Assembly (NCBI GenBank): GCA_024278755.1
Contig: JAJRSO010000079.1
Coordinates: 1 to 32,879, forward strand
From: Calditrichota bacterium
Lineage (GTDB): Bacteria; Calditrichota; Calditrichia; Calditrichales; Calditrichaceae
DNA: 32,879 nucleotides
Direction: 5' to 3'
In this document: positions 1 through 8,141 of the stretch, one piece after another
Numbering within the stretch: position 1 is the first letter of the stretch
Layout of the letters: the number at the start of each line of letters is the position of its first letter
Made by a program: the position numbers and the translations under genes
The notes under the pieces: generated by a model
The model's database searches: none
The model's input: the letters and a program-made list of their open reading frames with translations, nothing else
Told to the model about the DNA's origin: nothing

Positions 1-1
1 T

Positions 2-88
2 CGTGGCCAAGCCATGCGCGAAGAAATTCGTCTGAAAAAACTTAAAAACCGGGAAAGCATTTTAACCGAATTTGACATTGAGACCTAG
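2..88 (+). CDS. 3' end of an unidentified gene (partial)
   Basis: The first bases are open in frame 2 and end at a TAG at 86-88, giving 28 residues rich in Lys, Arg and Glu (it includes MREEIRLKKLKNRESILTE). The rest of the gene lies outside the window. The charged pattern, with alternating E/K and a final hydrophobic patch, resembles the C-terminal tail of small GIY-YIG nuclease-like proteins, but the catalytic part is not visible, so this is only a guess. A tRNA T-arm-like hairpin follows 24 bases after the stop. Confidence 0.4.
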   Translation, partial: RGQAMREEIRLKKLKNRESILTEFDIET

Positions 89-92
89 GACA

Positions 93-107
93 TCCCGATG
101 CTCGGGA
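93..107. repeat. Short palindrome TCCCGA-N3-TCGGGA
   Basis: A 6-bp perfect inverted repeat with a three-base loop (TGC). The same arms recur with four-base loops downstream of the metalloprotease gene (24034-24049, 24085-24100, 24124-24139), so it looks like a dispersed short palindromic repeat of this genome. It has no T-tract and is unlikely to be a terminator. Confidence 0.5.
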
Positions 108-111
108 CGAC

Positions 112-128
112 AGGGGTTCGACTCCCCT
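112..128 (+). other. tRNA T-arm-like hairpin
   Basis: AGGGG-TTCGACT-CCCCT forms a 5-bp stem with a 7-nt loop beginning TTCGA, exactly the geometry of a tRNA or tmRNA T-arm. It is followed by TGGGAGTACA, which could mimic a 3' acceptor strand, but I find no matching 5' acceptor, D-arm or anticodon arm upstream. It is therefore a T-arm mimic or a remnant, not a complete tRNA. It follows the stop codon of the truncated gene at the left edge. Confidence 0.4.
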
Positions 129-200
129 TGGGAGTACAAAGTTCTACAATTATCAGGCTTTTTTTTGGAAAAGTTGTAAAAAATTGCTAAGTATGCATCT

Positions 201-1061
201 ATGCGACCATGGATGATTATCGTAATACTTTCTCTAATCTGGAGCTCGACCTGGCTGGCCATTAAAATCGGACTGGAAACACTTCCCCCTTTTTTAAGCG
301 CTGGCTGGCGCTTTTTTCTTGCCTTTATCGCTCTGTCTTTGTATGCGTTAAAACTAAAACTGCCTTTCCCAAAAAACCTAAAAAAACATTTGTTTTTTCT
401 TTTTTTTAGTTTTATTAATTTTTCAGCCGGTTACGGTTTGGTTTACTGGGGTGAACAATATATCAATTCGGGGTTGACCAGCGTTCTTTTTTCCGTAATG
501 CCGTTTTATGTGGCCCTGTTTTCTATTAAAATGCTGCCCAGCGAAAATATCACGCTTAAAAAAATGTTGGGCATTACCATTGGCTTTTTAGGGGTCGCCA
601 TTATTTTTCAGGATCAGCTTTATCTGTCGGGAGATATGGCTTTGGCCGGGATGGCCGCTATTCTACTGAGTCCGGCCTTCTCAGCCGTTGGAACGATCGT
701 TGGGAAGAAAGCGGTAGCCACCTATCATCCGGTTACATTAAACACGTTTCCCCTGCTTTACACATCTATTACTCTTTTTGCTCTGCATTTTATAACCGAA
801 AGCGCCCTGCCGGCGGATTTCACGCTCCCGGCCATTTTATCATTACTCTACCTGAGCATCTTCGGAACGGCGGCCGCCTTCGTTTTATATTTTCATTTAC
901 TTAAAACAACCTCGGCTGTTCTAATGTCCCTCATTACGTTTATAACTCCGCCAATGGCGTTGTTTTGGGGGTGGCTTGTTCTTGGGGAGGCAGCGTCCTG
1001 GCAGCTTTTGATAGGAATGGTTGTTATCTTTAGCGGAATTGCCATTGTCCGCAAAAGCTAA
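201..1061 (+). CDS. EamA/DMT-family transporter
   Basis: A 286-residue inner-membrane protein with about ten hydrophobic segments arranged as two EamA repeats, the usual size and layout of drug/metabolite transporters (RhaT/YdcZ-like). The first helix contains the typical LIWSSTWLAIKIGLE motif, and the second repeat ends in the usual LGE..S/W..IG..VI.SGI signature near residues 260-283. The family exports amino acids, nucleotides or drugs; the substrate cannot be read from sequence. The ATG at 201 is the first good start, without a clear Shine-Dalgarno. Its stop codon overlaps the convergent radical SAM gene by 4 nt. Confidence 0.9.
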   Translation: MRPWMIIVILSLIWSSTWLAIKIGLETLPPFLSAGWRFFLAFIALSLYALKLKLPFPKNLKKHLFFLFFSFINFSAGYGLVYWGEQYINSGLTSVLFSVMPFYVALFSIKMLPSENITLKKMLGITIGFLGVAIIFQDQLYLSGDMALAGMAAILLSPAFSAVGTIVGKKAVATYHPVTLNTFPLLYTSITLFALHFITESALPADFTLPAILSLLYLSIFGTAAAFVLYFHLLKTTSAVLMSLITFITPPMALFWGWLVLGEAASWQLLIGMVVIFSGIAIVRKS

Positions 1062-1999
1062 TCCTTTTTAAAAAACTTGCCTTGCCAGCTGTTTCTTTCA
1101 TCTAGAAATGTATCAAAAATTTCAAGCAGTTTATAATTCCGGATGCCCCAGTTCGGCGCAATAACCGTAGCGAGAGGCGCCTCGCCAAACAGTCGCTGAA
1201 TCACAATTCGGGGAGACAACCGTTCCAAAAAGTCCGTAATAATTTCAAAATAGGCCTGATACGAAAACAGCTCAAACGGCTTTTTTTCATACATTCGGGC
1301 CAGGGCCGTATCCTTTACGATGTGCAATTGGTGTACCTTTAAAAAATCAAAGGTCTGCTCCGATAGCCAGGCCGCCGAATCAATCCACTGGCGTTTATCT
1401 TCCCAGGGGAATCCGAAAATCATATGGGTACAAATTTTAATGTCCCGGCCGCGGGTCATCTCAAGCGCATTTAAATAGCTTTGCACGTCGTGGCCGCGGT
1501 TTATTCGTCTCAGTGTTTCATCGGAAATCGATTCCAAGCCGTATTCGATGGTAATGTCATACTGTTTTGCCAACTCTTCGAGATAGGCTATCTTTGCCTC
1601 GTCTACACAGTCGGGACGGGTTCCAATAGTGAGCCCCTGAATTTGGGGATGCGCAGACAGGGCTTCTTCGTAATAACGCTTTAATGTGTCAAGCGGCGCA
1701 TAGGTGTTGCTGTAAGGCTGAAAATAGACAATAAACTTTTTTGCCTTGTAACGCCGTTCCAGAAATTCAATTCCCTCTTCAATCTGCAGGGTTATGGATT
1801 TTCGGGCGTCGTTATAACCGGGATTAAAACTCTCGTTGTTACAGTAAATACAGCCGCCCCTGGCCACGGCGCCATCGCGGTTGGGACAGGTAAACCCGGC
1901 GTCTACCGTTACCTTTTGCACCCGCTCGCCATATATTCTTCGCTGATAGGCGGCAAAATTATTGTAGCGTTTTTCGTGTCCCCAGGAGAATTTCCTCAT
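1058..1999 (-). CDS. Radical SAM protein, TIGR01212/YhcC family
   Basis: A 313-residue protein with the family opening (RYNNFAAYQRRIYGERVQKV) and a radical-SAM cysteine cluster at Cys38, Cys50 and Cys53 (CPNRDG...GGCIYC). The long spacing between the first and second Cys is characteristic of YhcC-type proteins. Further family blocks are YFQPYSNTYAPL, GTRPDC, YGLES and HMIFGFPWE. These proteins bind a 4Fe-4S cluster and cleave S-adenosylmethionine, but the substrate is unknown. The length is normal for the family. The end overlaps the convergent transporter gene by 4 nt. The start ATG lies 54 nt beyond the 3' end of the P-loop NTPase gene at 2054-2542, and the two may be co-transcribed. Confidence 0.9.
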   Translation of the reverse strand: MRKFSWGHEKRYNNFAAYQRRIYGERVQKVTVDAGFTCPNRDGAVARGGCIYCNNESFNPGYNDARKSITLQIEEGIEFLERRYKAKKFIVYFQPYSNTYAPLDTLKRYYEEALSAHPQIQGLTIGTRPDCVDEAKIAYLEELAKQYDITIEYGLESISDETLRRINRGHDVQSYLNALEMTRGRDIKICTHMIFGFPWEDKRQWIDSAAWLSEQTFDFLKVHQLHIVKDTALARMYEKKPFELFSYQAYFEIITDFLERLSPRIVIQRLFGEAPLATVIAPNWGIRNYKLLEIFDTFLDERNSWQGKFFKKD

Positions 2000-2053
2000 T
2001 TATTTCCTAATATTTTCTTAAACAAAGCGGTTGTAATTTTTTCTGTTGGAAAC

Positions 2054-2542
2054 TTATTCGGGAAATGTAAAATTCCGTGGCCTTCCATCTAAATTAAAAT
2101 GCGCTGTCATTCGCTTTACCAGACTCTCCCGAACCACGAACACAATATTTGCCGGCGCATCGAGTGAATTTAAATGAAGAATTTCCGTCAGCGCCGGTTC
2201 CAGTCCACGGCCGTCCAGTTCCAAAAACCCTGCCTCGTCCACAATCAGCCATTCCGGTTTTCGACGACTGCTTTGTAGCAATGCCCGACGGGCCCATTCA
2301 AAAACAGGAATTGAAAAAAAATACGACCCAATCTGCCAGGCTTCACTGTTTTTCCATTGGGCCGACGGAAGCTGGACACATTTTACATCTCCCGAAGCAA
2401 TATGTTTCAGGTGGCGCCGTCCTTCAATAACCGGGGCCAGAATTCCGTCCACATTTCCTCTGTTTTCTGTCCAACGAATTAAGCGAGAGGTTTTTCCGCT
2501 CTGTACCGGACCGGATAAAAAATAAAGCTGCGGCTGTTTCAT
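2054..2542 (-). CDS. P-loop NTPase, THEP1-like
   Basis: A 162-residue single-domain protein. It has a Walker A motif, GPVQSGKTS, near residues 11-19 and a Walker B-like strand, WLIVDEAGFLEL, around residues 98-109. Overall layout and size match the nucleoside-triphosphatase THEP1 (NTPase_1) family, in which Walker B reads DEIGxMEL. THEP1 proteins hydrolyse NTPs; their physiological role is poorly known, and some neighbour molybdenum-cofactor genes, which is not the case here. ATG start at 2542. The gene lies just upstream of the radical SAM gene on the same strand. Confidence 0.7.
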   Translation of the reverse strand: MKQPQLYFLSGPVQSGKTSRLIRWTENRGNVDGILAPVIEGRRHLKHIASGDVKCVQLPSAQWKNSEAWQIGSYFFSIPVFEWARRALLQSSRRKPEWLIVDEAGFLELDGRGLEPALTEILHLNSLDAPANIVFVVRESLVKRMTAHFNLDGRPRNFTFPE

Positions 2543-2640
2543 AAAGCTCCGGTATTTTCAACTAAAGGTTAGCGTGTATCCTGTCGAACAATAAAATAAT
2601 AAAATTCGATGATAAAAAACAGTTTAGGCACTGATTCACT

Positions 2641-2991
2641 ATGAAAAAATACAACCCTTTCTTTTTAACCCTGTTCTTTTTGTTTACGCTCGTTTCTTGC
2701 GGCGATAATCCGGTATCCGGCAAAAAGGCCGGTTCTATCGAAGGGACGATCCTCGATGGCGTAACAGAGCTGGCTCTTTCCAAGGCGCAGGTCACCACTA
2801 GCCCGCCCACCTTTTCCGTTACAACCGACACAACCGGCCATTACCAGATTGACAATGTGGAACCCGGTACTTACCGTGTTACCGCCTCGAAATTTGGATA
2901 CGACAGCGCCGGCGTAAACATCTCCGTTTCGGAAGGGAAAGCCACAACCGCCGATATTTCGCTACTAAGCGATACGCTTTCCACTCCGTAA
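2641..2991 (+). CDS. Small lipoprotein with a carboxypeptidase-regulatory-like domain
   Basis: A 116-residue protein with a type II signal peptide: KK, a hydrophobic core and the lipobox LVSC with Cys20 as lipidation site. The mature part (about residues 30-110) is one beta-sandwich of the carboxypeptidase regulatory-like type, with SIEGTILDG, TDTTGHYQIDNVEPGTYRVTA and a final DISL strand. This Ig-like fold occurs in many envelope proteins of the FCB group, where it serves as a structural or binding module. A membrane-anchored periplasmic or outer-membrane location is inferred. No clear Shine-Dalgarno precedes the ATG. Specific function unknown. Confidence 0.8.
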   Translation: MKKYNPFFLTLFFLFTLVSCGDNPVSGKKAGSIEGTILDGVTELALSKAQVTTSPPTFSVTTDTTGHYQIDNVEPGTYRVTASKFGYDSAGVNISVSEGKATTADISLLSDTLSTP

Positions 2992-3144
2992 TACACGGGT
3001 TCGTCCTTTACATTTATCTCCCTTTCGTTCCAATTTGCATATTTAGAGACTGCGGATTAAATTCGGCCAATTAAAACAGCCCTGCCGGATATCCTTATTG
3101 TTGAGGAATTGGTTTTCGTGCAATTCTGTTTTCACCGCAACAAT

Positions 3145-3158
3145 GGAGCTTTACTTTG
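3145..3158 (+). promoter_or_regulatory. Ribosome binding site and TTG start of metG
   Basis: GGAG at 3145-3148 lies 7 nt before a TTG at 3156-3158. The nearby ATG at 3143 runs into a stop after six codons in another frame, so the TTG opening MSKKILVTSALPYANG is the only start that gives the conserved MetRS N-terminus. Confidence 0.75.
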
Positions 3159-5198
3159 TCTAAAAAAATTCTCGTTACCAGCGCCCTGCCTTACGCCAAC
3201 GGTCCCATACATCTCGGTCATCTTGCCGGCGCTTATCTGCCCGCCGATATTTTTGTGCGCTACCACCGCTTAAAAGGCTCGGATGTTATCTATATCTGCG
3301 GCTCCGATGAGCACGGCGTGCCCATTATGCTGCGGGCCCGGAAAGAAGGCGTTTCTCCGCAAAAAATTGTGGATCATTACCACGAACTGAATAAAAAAAG
3401 TTTTGCCGAATTTGGAATGACCTTTGATTATTACGGCCGGACTTCTTCGGCGGAACATCACCGCACCAGCCGGGAATTTTTTAAAGATTTGGCCGAAAAA
3501 AAAGTGTTTGTGATTAATAAAGAAAAACAGCTTTATGATCCCGAAGCCGGTATTTTTCTGGCCGACCGTTTTGTGCGGGGCACCTGTCCCTCCTGCGGAT
3601 ACGATGACGCTTACGGCGACCAGTGTGAAAAATGCGGAACGTCTCTAAGCCCGAAAGAGCTACTCAATCCGCGCAGCGCCATTACCAATGCCACGCCTGT
3701 TTTGAAAGAGAGTACGCACTGGTATCTGCCCCTGTCCCGTTATCAGAAAAAACTGGAAGAGTGGATCGGCACACACTCCGAATGGAAACAAAATGTTCTG
3801 GGACAGATTAACAGCTGGTTTACAGCCGGCCTGAACGACCGCGCCGTAACCCGGGATTTGCCCTGGGGCGTGGAGATTCCGCAGGAAGTGGCCAACACGT
3901 ACGGAGTCGACGCCAAAGGCAAAGTGCTTTACGTCTGGTTCGACGCGCCCATTGGTTATATTTCGGCTACCAAAGAATGGGCCGAAACAAAGGGCCGAAA
4001 AAATTTATGGAAAGAGTATTGGCAAAATAAAGAAACCCGCCTGGTACATTTTATCGGTAAGGATAATATTGTTTTTCATTGTATTATTTTCCCGGCGATG
4101 CTAATGGCACAGGGCGACTACGTCCTGCCGGACAACGTTCCCTCCAACGAATTTCTCAATCTCGAAGGAAATAAGCTGTCCACAAGCCGCAATTACGCCG
4201 TATGGCTTGATGATTATTTAAAGAAATTTGACCCCGATTCTCTGCGTTATGTGCTGGCTTCCAATATGCCCGAGTCCCGCGACACCGATTTTTCGTGGAA
4301 AGAATTCCAGGCGCGCCACAACAATGAACTGGCTGATATTTTGGGTAATTTCGTCAACCGTACCCTGACCTTTGCCCAGCGTTATTTTGAAGGCCGGGTG
4401 CCAAAACGGTACGACCTGACAGATTTTGACAAAGAACTTCTGCATAAAATCTCAGAAGCGCCCGAAAAACTGGGCCACCTAATCGATGGATATCAGTTTA
4501 AAGCTTATATCCGGGAATTGATGGATTTGGTGCGTTTTGCCAATAAATATTTCAATGATAAAGAGCCTTGGAAAACACGCAAAGACGATCTTTACAGTTG
4601 TTCCACAACTATCAATTTATGTTTGCAAACCATCCACGCCATTGCCATCCTGGCCGAACCCGTTCTGCCCTTTAGCACGCAAAAGATGTGGCAAATGCTG
4701 GGAATGACAGGGATACGCCGCTGGATGGACGTGGGCAGGGCGATTCTTAAAGAAAGACAAGAAATCGGTACGCCTGAAATTTTATTCTCTAAAATTGAAG
4801 ACGCAACCATCGAGGTCGAAATCCGGCGCCTGCAAAAAGCGCTGCTTCCGCAGGAAGAACCCTCCCCCGAAAACGAATTGATTGATATCGAAACGTTTTT
4901 TAAAACCGAGCTACGCGTGGCCGAAATAATACGCGCCGAGAAAATAAAAAAATCCGACAAACTGCTTAAACTACAAATACGCCTCGGCAGTGAAGAGCGG
5001 CAGATTGTAGCCGGAATCGCTCAGCATTATACGCCCGAAGAATTAATCGGTAAAAAAGTGATTGCCGTTGCAAATTTAAAACCGGTTAAACTGCGCGGTC
5101 ATTTATCCGAAGGAATGCTGCTGGCAGCTTCTTCCGATCAGAAACTGACCCTTTTAACCATTTTGGATGACCTGCCCTCGGGCAGTAAAATCAGCTGA
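3156..5198 (+). CDS. metG: Methionyl-tRNA synthetase
   Basis: A 680-residue class I aminoacyl-tRNA synthetase that charges tRNA-Met in the cytoplasm. The HIGH motif is HLGH at residues 19-22. A zinc knuckle has Cys144, Cys147, Cys157 and Cys160. The KMSKS loop is KLSTS at residues 340-344. After the anticodon-binding helical domain, a C-terminal EMAP/Trbp111-like tRNA-binding domain spans about residues 575-680 (ETFFKTELRVAEI...KPVKLRGHLSEGMLLAAS), the dimerising form also found in E. coli. Length is normal and all catalytic blocks are present. It uses a TTG start. It leads a co-oriented cluster with tatD (17-nt gap), rsmA and mgtE; a metG-tatD-rsmA neighbourhood is common in bacteria. Confidence 0.97.
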   Translation: MSKKILVTSALPYANGPIHLGHLAGAYLPADIFVRYHRLKGSDVIYICGSDEHGVPIMLRARKEGVSPQKIVDHYHELNKKSFAEFGMTFDYYGRTSSAEHHRTSREFFKDLAEKKVFVINKEKQLYDPEAGIFLADRFVRGTCPSCGYDDAYGDQCEKCGTSLSPKELLNPRSAITNATPVLKESTHWYLPLSRYQKKLEEWIGTHSEWKQNVLGQINSWFTAGLNDRAVTRDLPWGVEIPQEVANTYGVDAKGKVLYVWFDAPIGYISATKEWAETKGRKNLWKEYWQNKETRLVHFIGKDNIVFHCIIFPAMLMAQGDYVLPDNVPSNEFLNLEGNKLSTSRNYAVWLDDYLKKFDPDSLRYVLASNMPESRDTDFSWKEFQARHNNELADILGNFVNRTLTFAQRYFEGRVPKRYDLTDFDKELLHKISEAPEKLGHLIDGYQFKAYIRELMDLVRFANKYFNDKEPWKTRKDDLYSCSTTINLCLQTIHAIAILAEPVLPFSTQKMWQMLGMTGIRRWMDVGRAILKERQEIGTPEILFSKIEDATIEVEIRRLQKALLPQEEPSPENELIDIETFFKTELRVAEIIRAEKIKKSDKLLKLQIRLGSEERQIVAGIAQHYTPEELIGKKVIAVANLKPVKLRGHLSEGMLLAASSDQKLTLLTILDDLPSGSKIS

Positions 5199-5215
5199 TA
5201 AAACAGGAAAACCAT

Positions 5216-5983
5216 ATGCTCATTGATACGCATTCCCATCTCTATTTTGATTCTTTTGATGAAGACCGCGAACTAGTCATTCAGCGGGCGATTGAAAACG
5301 GTCTGGCTGCCATTATCACTATTGGTACCGATGTAGAAACATCCAAACAAGCCGTGGCCCTGGCCGAAAAATACGCCTCGGTATTTGCGGCTGTGGGTAT
5401 CCATCCCACCGATTGCGCCGACGTGAACGACGATGATTTCGAGGCCATCCGCACCCTGGCACAACACGAAAAAGTGATTGCCATCGGCGAAGTGGGACTG
5501 GATTACTATCACATGCGCGCCGAAAAAGAGGTGCAGATCGCAACCTTTAACCGGCAGATTAAAATGGCGCACGAACTGAAACTGCCGCTTATCATTCATA
5601 ACCGCGATTCGCACGAAGATATGTACAAAGTTCTGTCCGAATCCGAAGCATCCGATGCCGGCGGTGTTCTGCACTCCTTTAGCGGCAACACGGAATTTTT
5701 AAACAGCATATTGGAATTAGACCTGCACGTTTCCTTTACCGGCAATATTACCTTTAAAAAAAGCGACGCCGACGAACTGGTAAAAAATGCACCGCTGGAG
5801 CGCCTTTTATTGTAAACCGACAGTCCTTTCCTGACTCCGGTTCCCCTGCGCGGTAAACGTAATGAACCTGCCTTTATCGTACATACAGCCAATAAAATTG
5901 CCGAAATTAAGGAGATTCCCGCCAAAGAGGTTGCCAAGGTAACCTCCGAAAATGCCGTTTCACTATTTAATCTGAATATCTGA
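5216..5983 (+). pseudogene. tatD: TatD-family metal-dependent DNase interrupted by an in-frame TAA
   Basis: Codons 1-199 encode a typical TatD protein: HxH at His6 and His8, GEVGLDYY with Glu92, IIHNRDS with His128 and LHSFSG with His153. A TAA at 5813-5815 then stops translation inside the conserved LLLETDSPFLTPVPLRGK block, exactly where Glu (GAA) is expected. The same frame continues with TDSPFLTPVPLRGKRNEP to a TGA at 5981-5983, giving a normal family length of 255 residues. The truncated product would lack Asp202 of the TD motif, a metal ligand, and the last helices. One G-to-T change explains the break, which may be true decay or a sequence error. TatD enzymes are 3'-5' exonucleases or deoxyribonucleases linked to DNA repair. 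Confidence 0.85.
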
Positions 5984-5989
5984 TTTCGT

Positions 5990-6802
5990 ATGCCAGCATC
6001 CCAGCGGCCCTTGAAACGCTTTAGTCAAAATTTTTTAACCGATCTTGTTATTCAGGAAAAAATTACCACCGCTCTAAATATTCAAAGCGCAGATAGTGTG
6101 CTGGAAATCGGCCCGGGGAAGGGCGCGCTTACGCAGCACATTATTCAAAAAGAACCGGCTCATTTCTGGGCCGTGGAAATTGACACCCGCTGGGCAGCCC
6201 ATTTAAAAGAAATGTATAGCTCCAAAATCGAGGTTATCCGGCAGGATTTTCTGACGGTTTCCCTCGACGAACTCCACCAAAAAACCGGCGCAAAGCTTAA
6301 AACGATTGGGAATCTTCCCTACCATATCACCAGTCCCATTCTGTTTCATCTGGTTGATAATTATACCCTTTTGGACACGTCTGTCCTGATGGTTCAAAAA
6401 GAAGTAGCCAGACGCATTACAGCACAGCCCGGCACTAAAGATTACGGAATTCTGTCTGTCGTCTGTCAGGCCTGCGCCAAAACGGAGTACCTGTTCGAGG
6501 TAAAACCGGGCAGTTTCTTCCCCGCGCCTTCGGTTGATTCCGCCGTTTTCAGGCTCTCTTTTTATGATCGGATTGAAGGCCTGCGAAATGAACCCCTGTT
6601 CCGCAAAATTATACGTTCCGTTTTTAACACCCGGCGTAAGATGCTGCGCGGGAGTTTGAGTAGAAATTTTGATAAATCTATCGTATATTCTTTAGCGCCG
6701 GATATGCTCCGACGCCGCCCTGAAGAACTAACCGTTCAGGAATTTATTACGCTTACAAACGAAATCGACCATTTATTGAAACAGGTACGTGATGAACATT
6801 AA
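5990..6802 (+). CDS. rsmA: 16S rRNA dimethyladenosine transferase RsmA/KsgA
   Basis: A 270-residue Rossmann-fold methyltransferase that dimethylates two adjacent adenosines in the 3'-terminal helix of 16S rRNA, a late 30S maturation step. The N-terminus has the family block RFSQNFLTD. The SAM loop is EIGPGKGALT with GPGKG at residues 41-45, the acidic ribose-binding segment is VEID, and the catalytic motif is NLPY at residues 108-111. PGSFFPAPSVDSAVF and FNTRRKMLRGSL in the C-terminal part are also typical. The ATG lies only 6 nt after the end of the tatD reading frame. The 3' end overlaps the mgtE start by 11-14 nt, which suggests translational coupling. Confidence 0.96.
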   Translation: MPASQRPLKRFSQNFLTDLVIQEKITTALNIQSADSVLEIGPGKGALTQHIIQKEPAHFWAVEIDTRWAAHLKEMYSSKIEVIRQDFLTVSLDELHQKTGAKLKTIGNLPYHITSPILFHLVDNYTLLDTSVLMVQKEVARRITAQPGTKDYGILSVVCQACAKTEYLFEVKPGSFFPAPSVDSAVFRLSFYDRIEGLRNEPLFRKIIRSVFNTRRKMLRGSLSRNFDKSIVYSLAPDMLRRRPEELTVQEFITLTNEIDHLLKQVRDEH

Positions 6803-8141
6803 TTACGAGAGCTTTCTTCCGGATATTGAAACGCTTATCGAACAGCAGAATCACGGCGCCCTGTTAAATATTCTAATCGATTTGCACCCCGCCGATATCG
6901 AAGAAATTCTGAACCGCCTTAAAAAGGGACAACGTAAATACATCTTTAATTTGCTACCGACCGAGTTGGCCTCCGAGGTTTTGTCCGAACTGGACACGCC
7001 CATTATCGACCAGATTTTACAGGATAAAGATGAGGATGAAATTTCTTCTCTCGTGGAGGAAATGGATTCCGACGACGCCGCCGACGTTATTTCCGAACTG
7101 GATGAGGACTTTGCCGCCCGTGTTCTGGAAAAGATGGACGACGAAGAAGCCGACGAAGTTAAGCAACTACTGCACCACGAAGAGGACACGGCCGGCGGTA
7201 TTATGGCCGTCGAATACATCGCCGTACCGGCCGACGCCACGGTGAACCAGGCCATCGAGGAGATTCGCAGCAAGCGGGAAGATATCGAAGACGTCTATTC
7301 CATTTGGGTGATTGACGACAACGACCACCTGATTGGCAGTGTTTCCATCACCGACTTGGTACTTGCGCAGGGAAACACAAAATTGCATACGATCATGGAT
7401 ACCGATATTTTGCATGTCCGAGTCGATATGGATCAGGAAGAAGTCGCCAACTTTGTGCGAAAATACGATTTGGTCAGTGTTCCGGTTGTGGATGATCGGA
7501 TGCGTCTTGTGGGCCGGATTACCATTGACGACGTCGTTGATGTTTTAGGCGAAGAGGGCTCCGAAGATTTAGCCTATATGGCCGGCGCACCGGACGAAGA
7601 GATTATGGAAGAGTCTACCTTTATTCTTTCGCGTGCGCGCATTCCCTGGTTGCTGGTGGCTTTTTTTGGTGAAATTGTGGCCGCTTTTATTTTAAACGCC
7701 TTCGAAATCACCCTGCAGCAAAAGGTGATGGCAGCCTTTTTTATTCCCATTGTTATGGCAATGGGCGGCTCTACCGGGCAACAGGCCAGCGTCATCGTGG
7801 TTCGCGGTTTGGCCACCGGTGACATTCATTTGGGCGATACAAAAAGACGTCTGTTTAAAGAGTTCAAAATTTCATTGTTAAACAGTTTTTTCTTTTCATT
7901 ATTGCTGTTCGGAATAATCCTCTTTTGGGATGATGTTGTCTTTGCGGCCATTTTATCCGTTTCGCTTTTTATCGTCATAAACAACGCCGCTTTTATTGGC
8001 GCGCTTATTCCGCTCACCTTTAAACGGTTTAATATCGACCCGGCCTTGGCGGCGGCGCCGCTGATTTCCACAACCAACGACATTGTGGGCATTTTAATCT
8101 ATCTCACTATCACTTCATTATTGCTGTCTTCATTAACATGA
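6789..8141 (+). CDS. mgtE: Magnesium transporter MgtE
   Basis: A 449- or 450-residue Mg2+ channel/transporter, starting at GTG 6789 or the next codon, ATG 6792, inside the end of rsmA. The acidic helical MgtE-N domain covers about residues 1-130 and is rich in DD and EE pairs (EEMDSDDAADVISELDED). A tandem CBS pair follows at about 135-260. Five transmembrane helices fill about 285-450, with the signature MAMGGSTGQQASVIVVRG and the pore-region TTNDIVG aspartate. In the family, Mg2+ binding to the N and CBS domains closes the pore, so activity is probably self-regulated. The 3' end overlaps the convergent hydrolase gene by 43 nt. Confidence 0.95.
   Translation: MMNINYESFLPDIETLIEQQNHGALLNILIDLHPADIEEILNRLKKGQRKYIFNLLPTELASEVLSELDTPIIDQILQDKDEDEISSLVEEMDSDDAADVISELDEDFAARVLEKMDDEEADEVKQLLHHEEDTAGGIMAVEYIAVPADATVNQAIEEIRSKREDIEDVYSIWVIDDNDHLIGSVSITDLVLAQGNTKLHTIMDTDILHVRVDMDQEEVANFVRKYDLVSVPVVDDRMRLVGRITIDDVVDVLGEEGSEDLAYMAGAPDEEIMEESTFILSRARIPWLLVAFFGEIVAAFILNAFEITLQQKVMAAFFIPIVMAMGGSTGQQASVIVVRGLATGDIHLGDTKRRLFKEFKISLLNSFFFSLLLFGIILFWDDVVFAAILSVSLFIVINNAAFIGALIPLTFKRFNIDPALAAAPLISTTNDIVGILIYLTITSLLLSSLT

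Noticed and set aside
89-140. Possible tRNA or tmRNA 3' end
   Set aside because: Only the T-arm is convincing; I could not find the acceptor, D or anticodon arms, nor a tmRNA tag frame upstream.
5273-5674. Long minus-strand frame inside tatD
   Set aside because: A shadow of a conserved gene; no motif and no ribosome-binding site.
7030-7245. Frames inside mgtE on both strands
   Set aside because: Low-complexity translations of the acidic repeat region, explained by the GAC/GAA-rich coding sequence.
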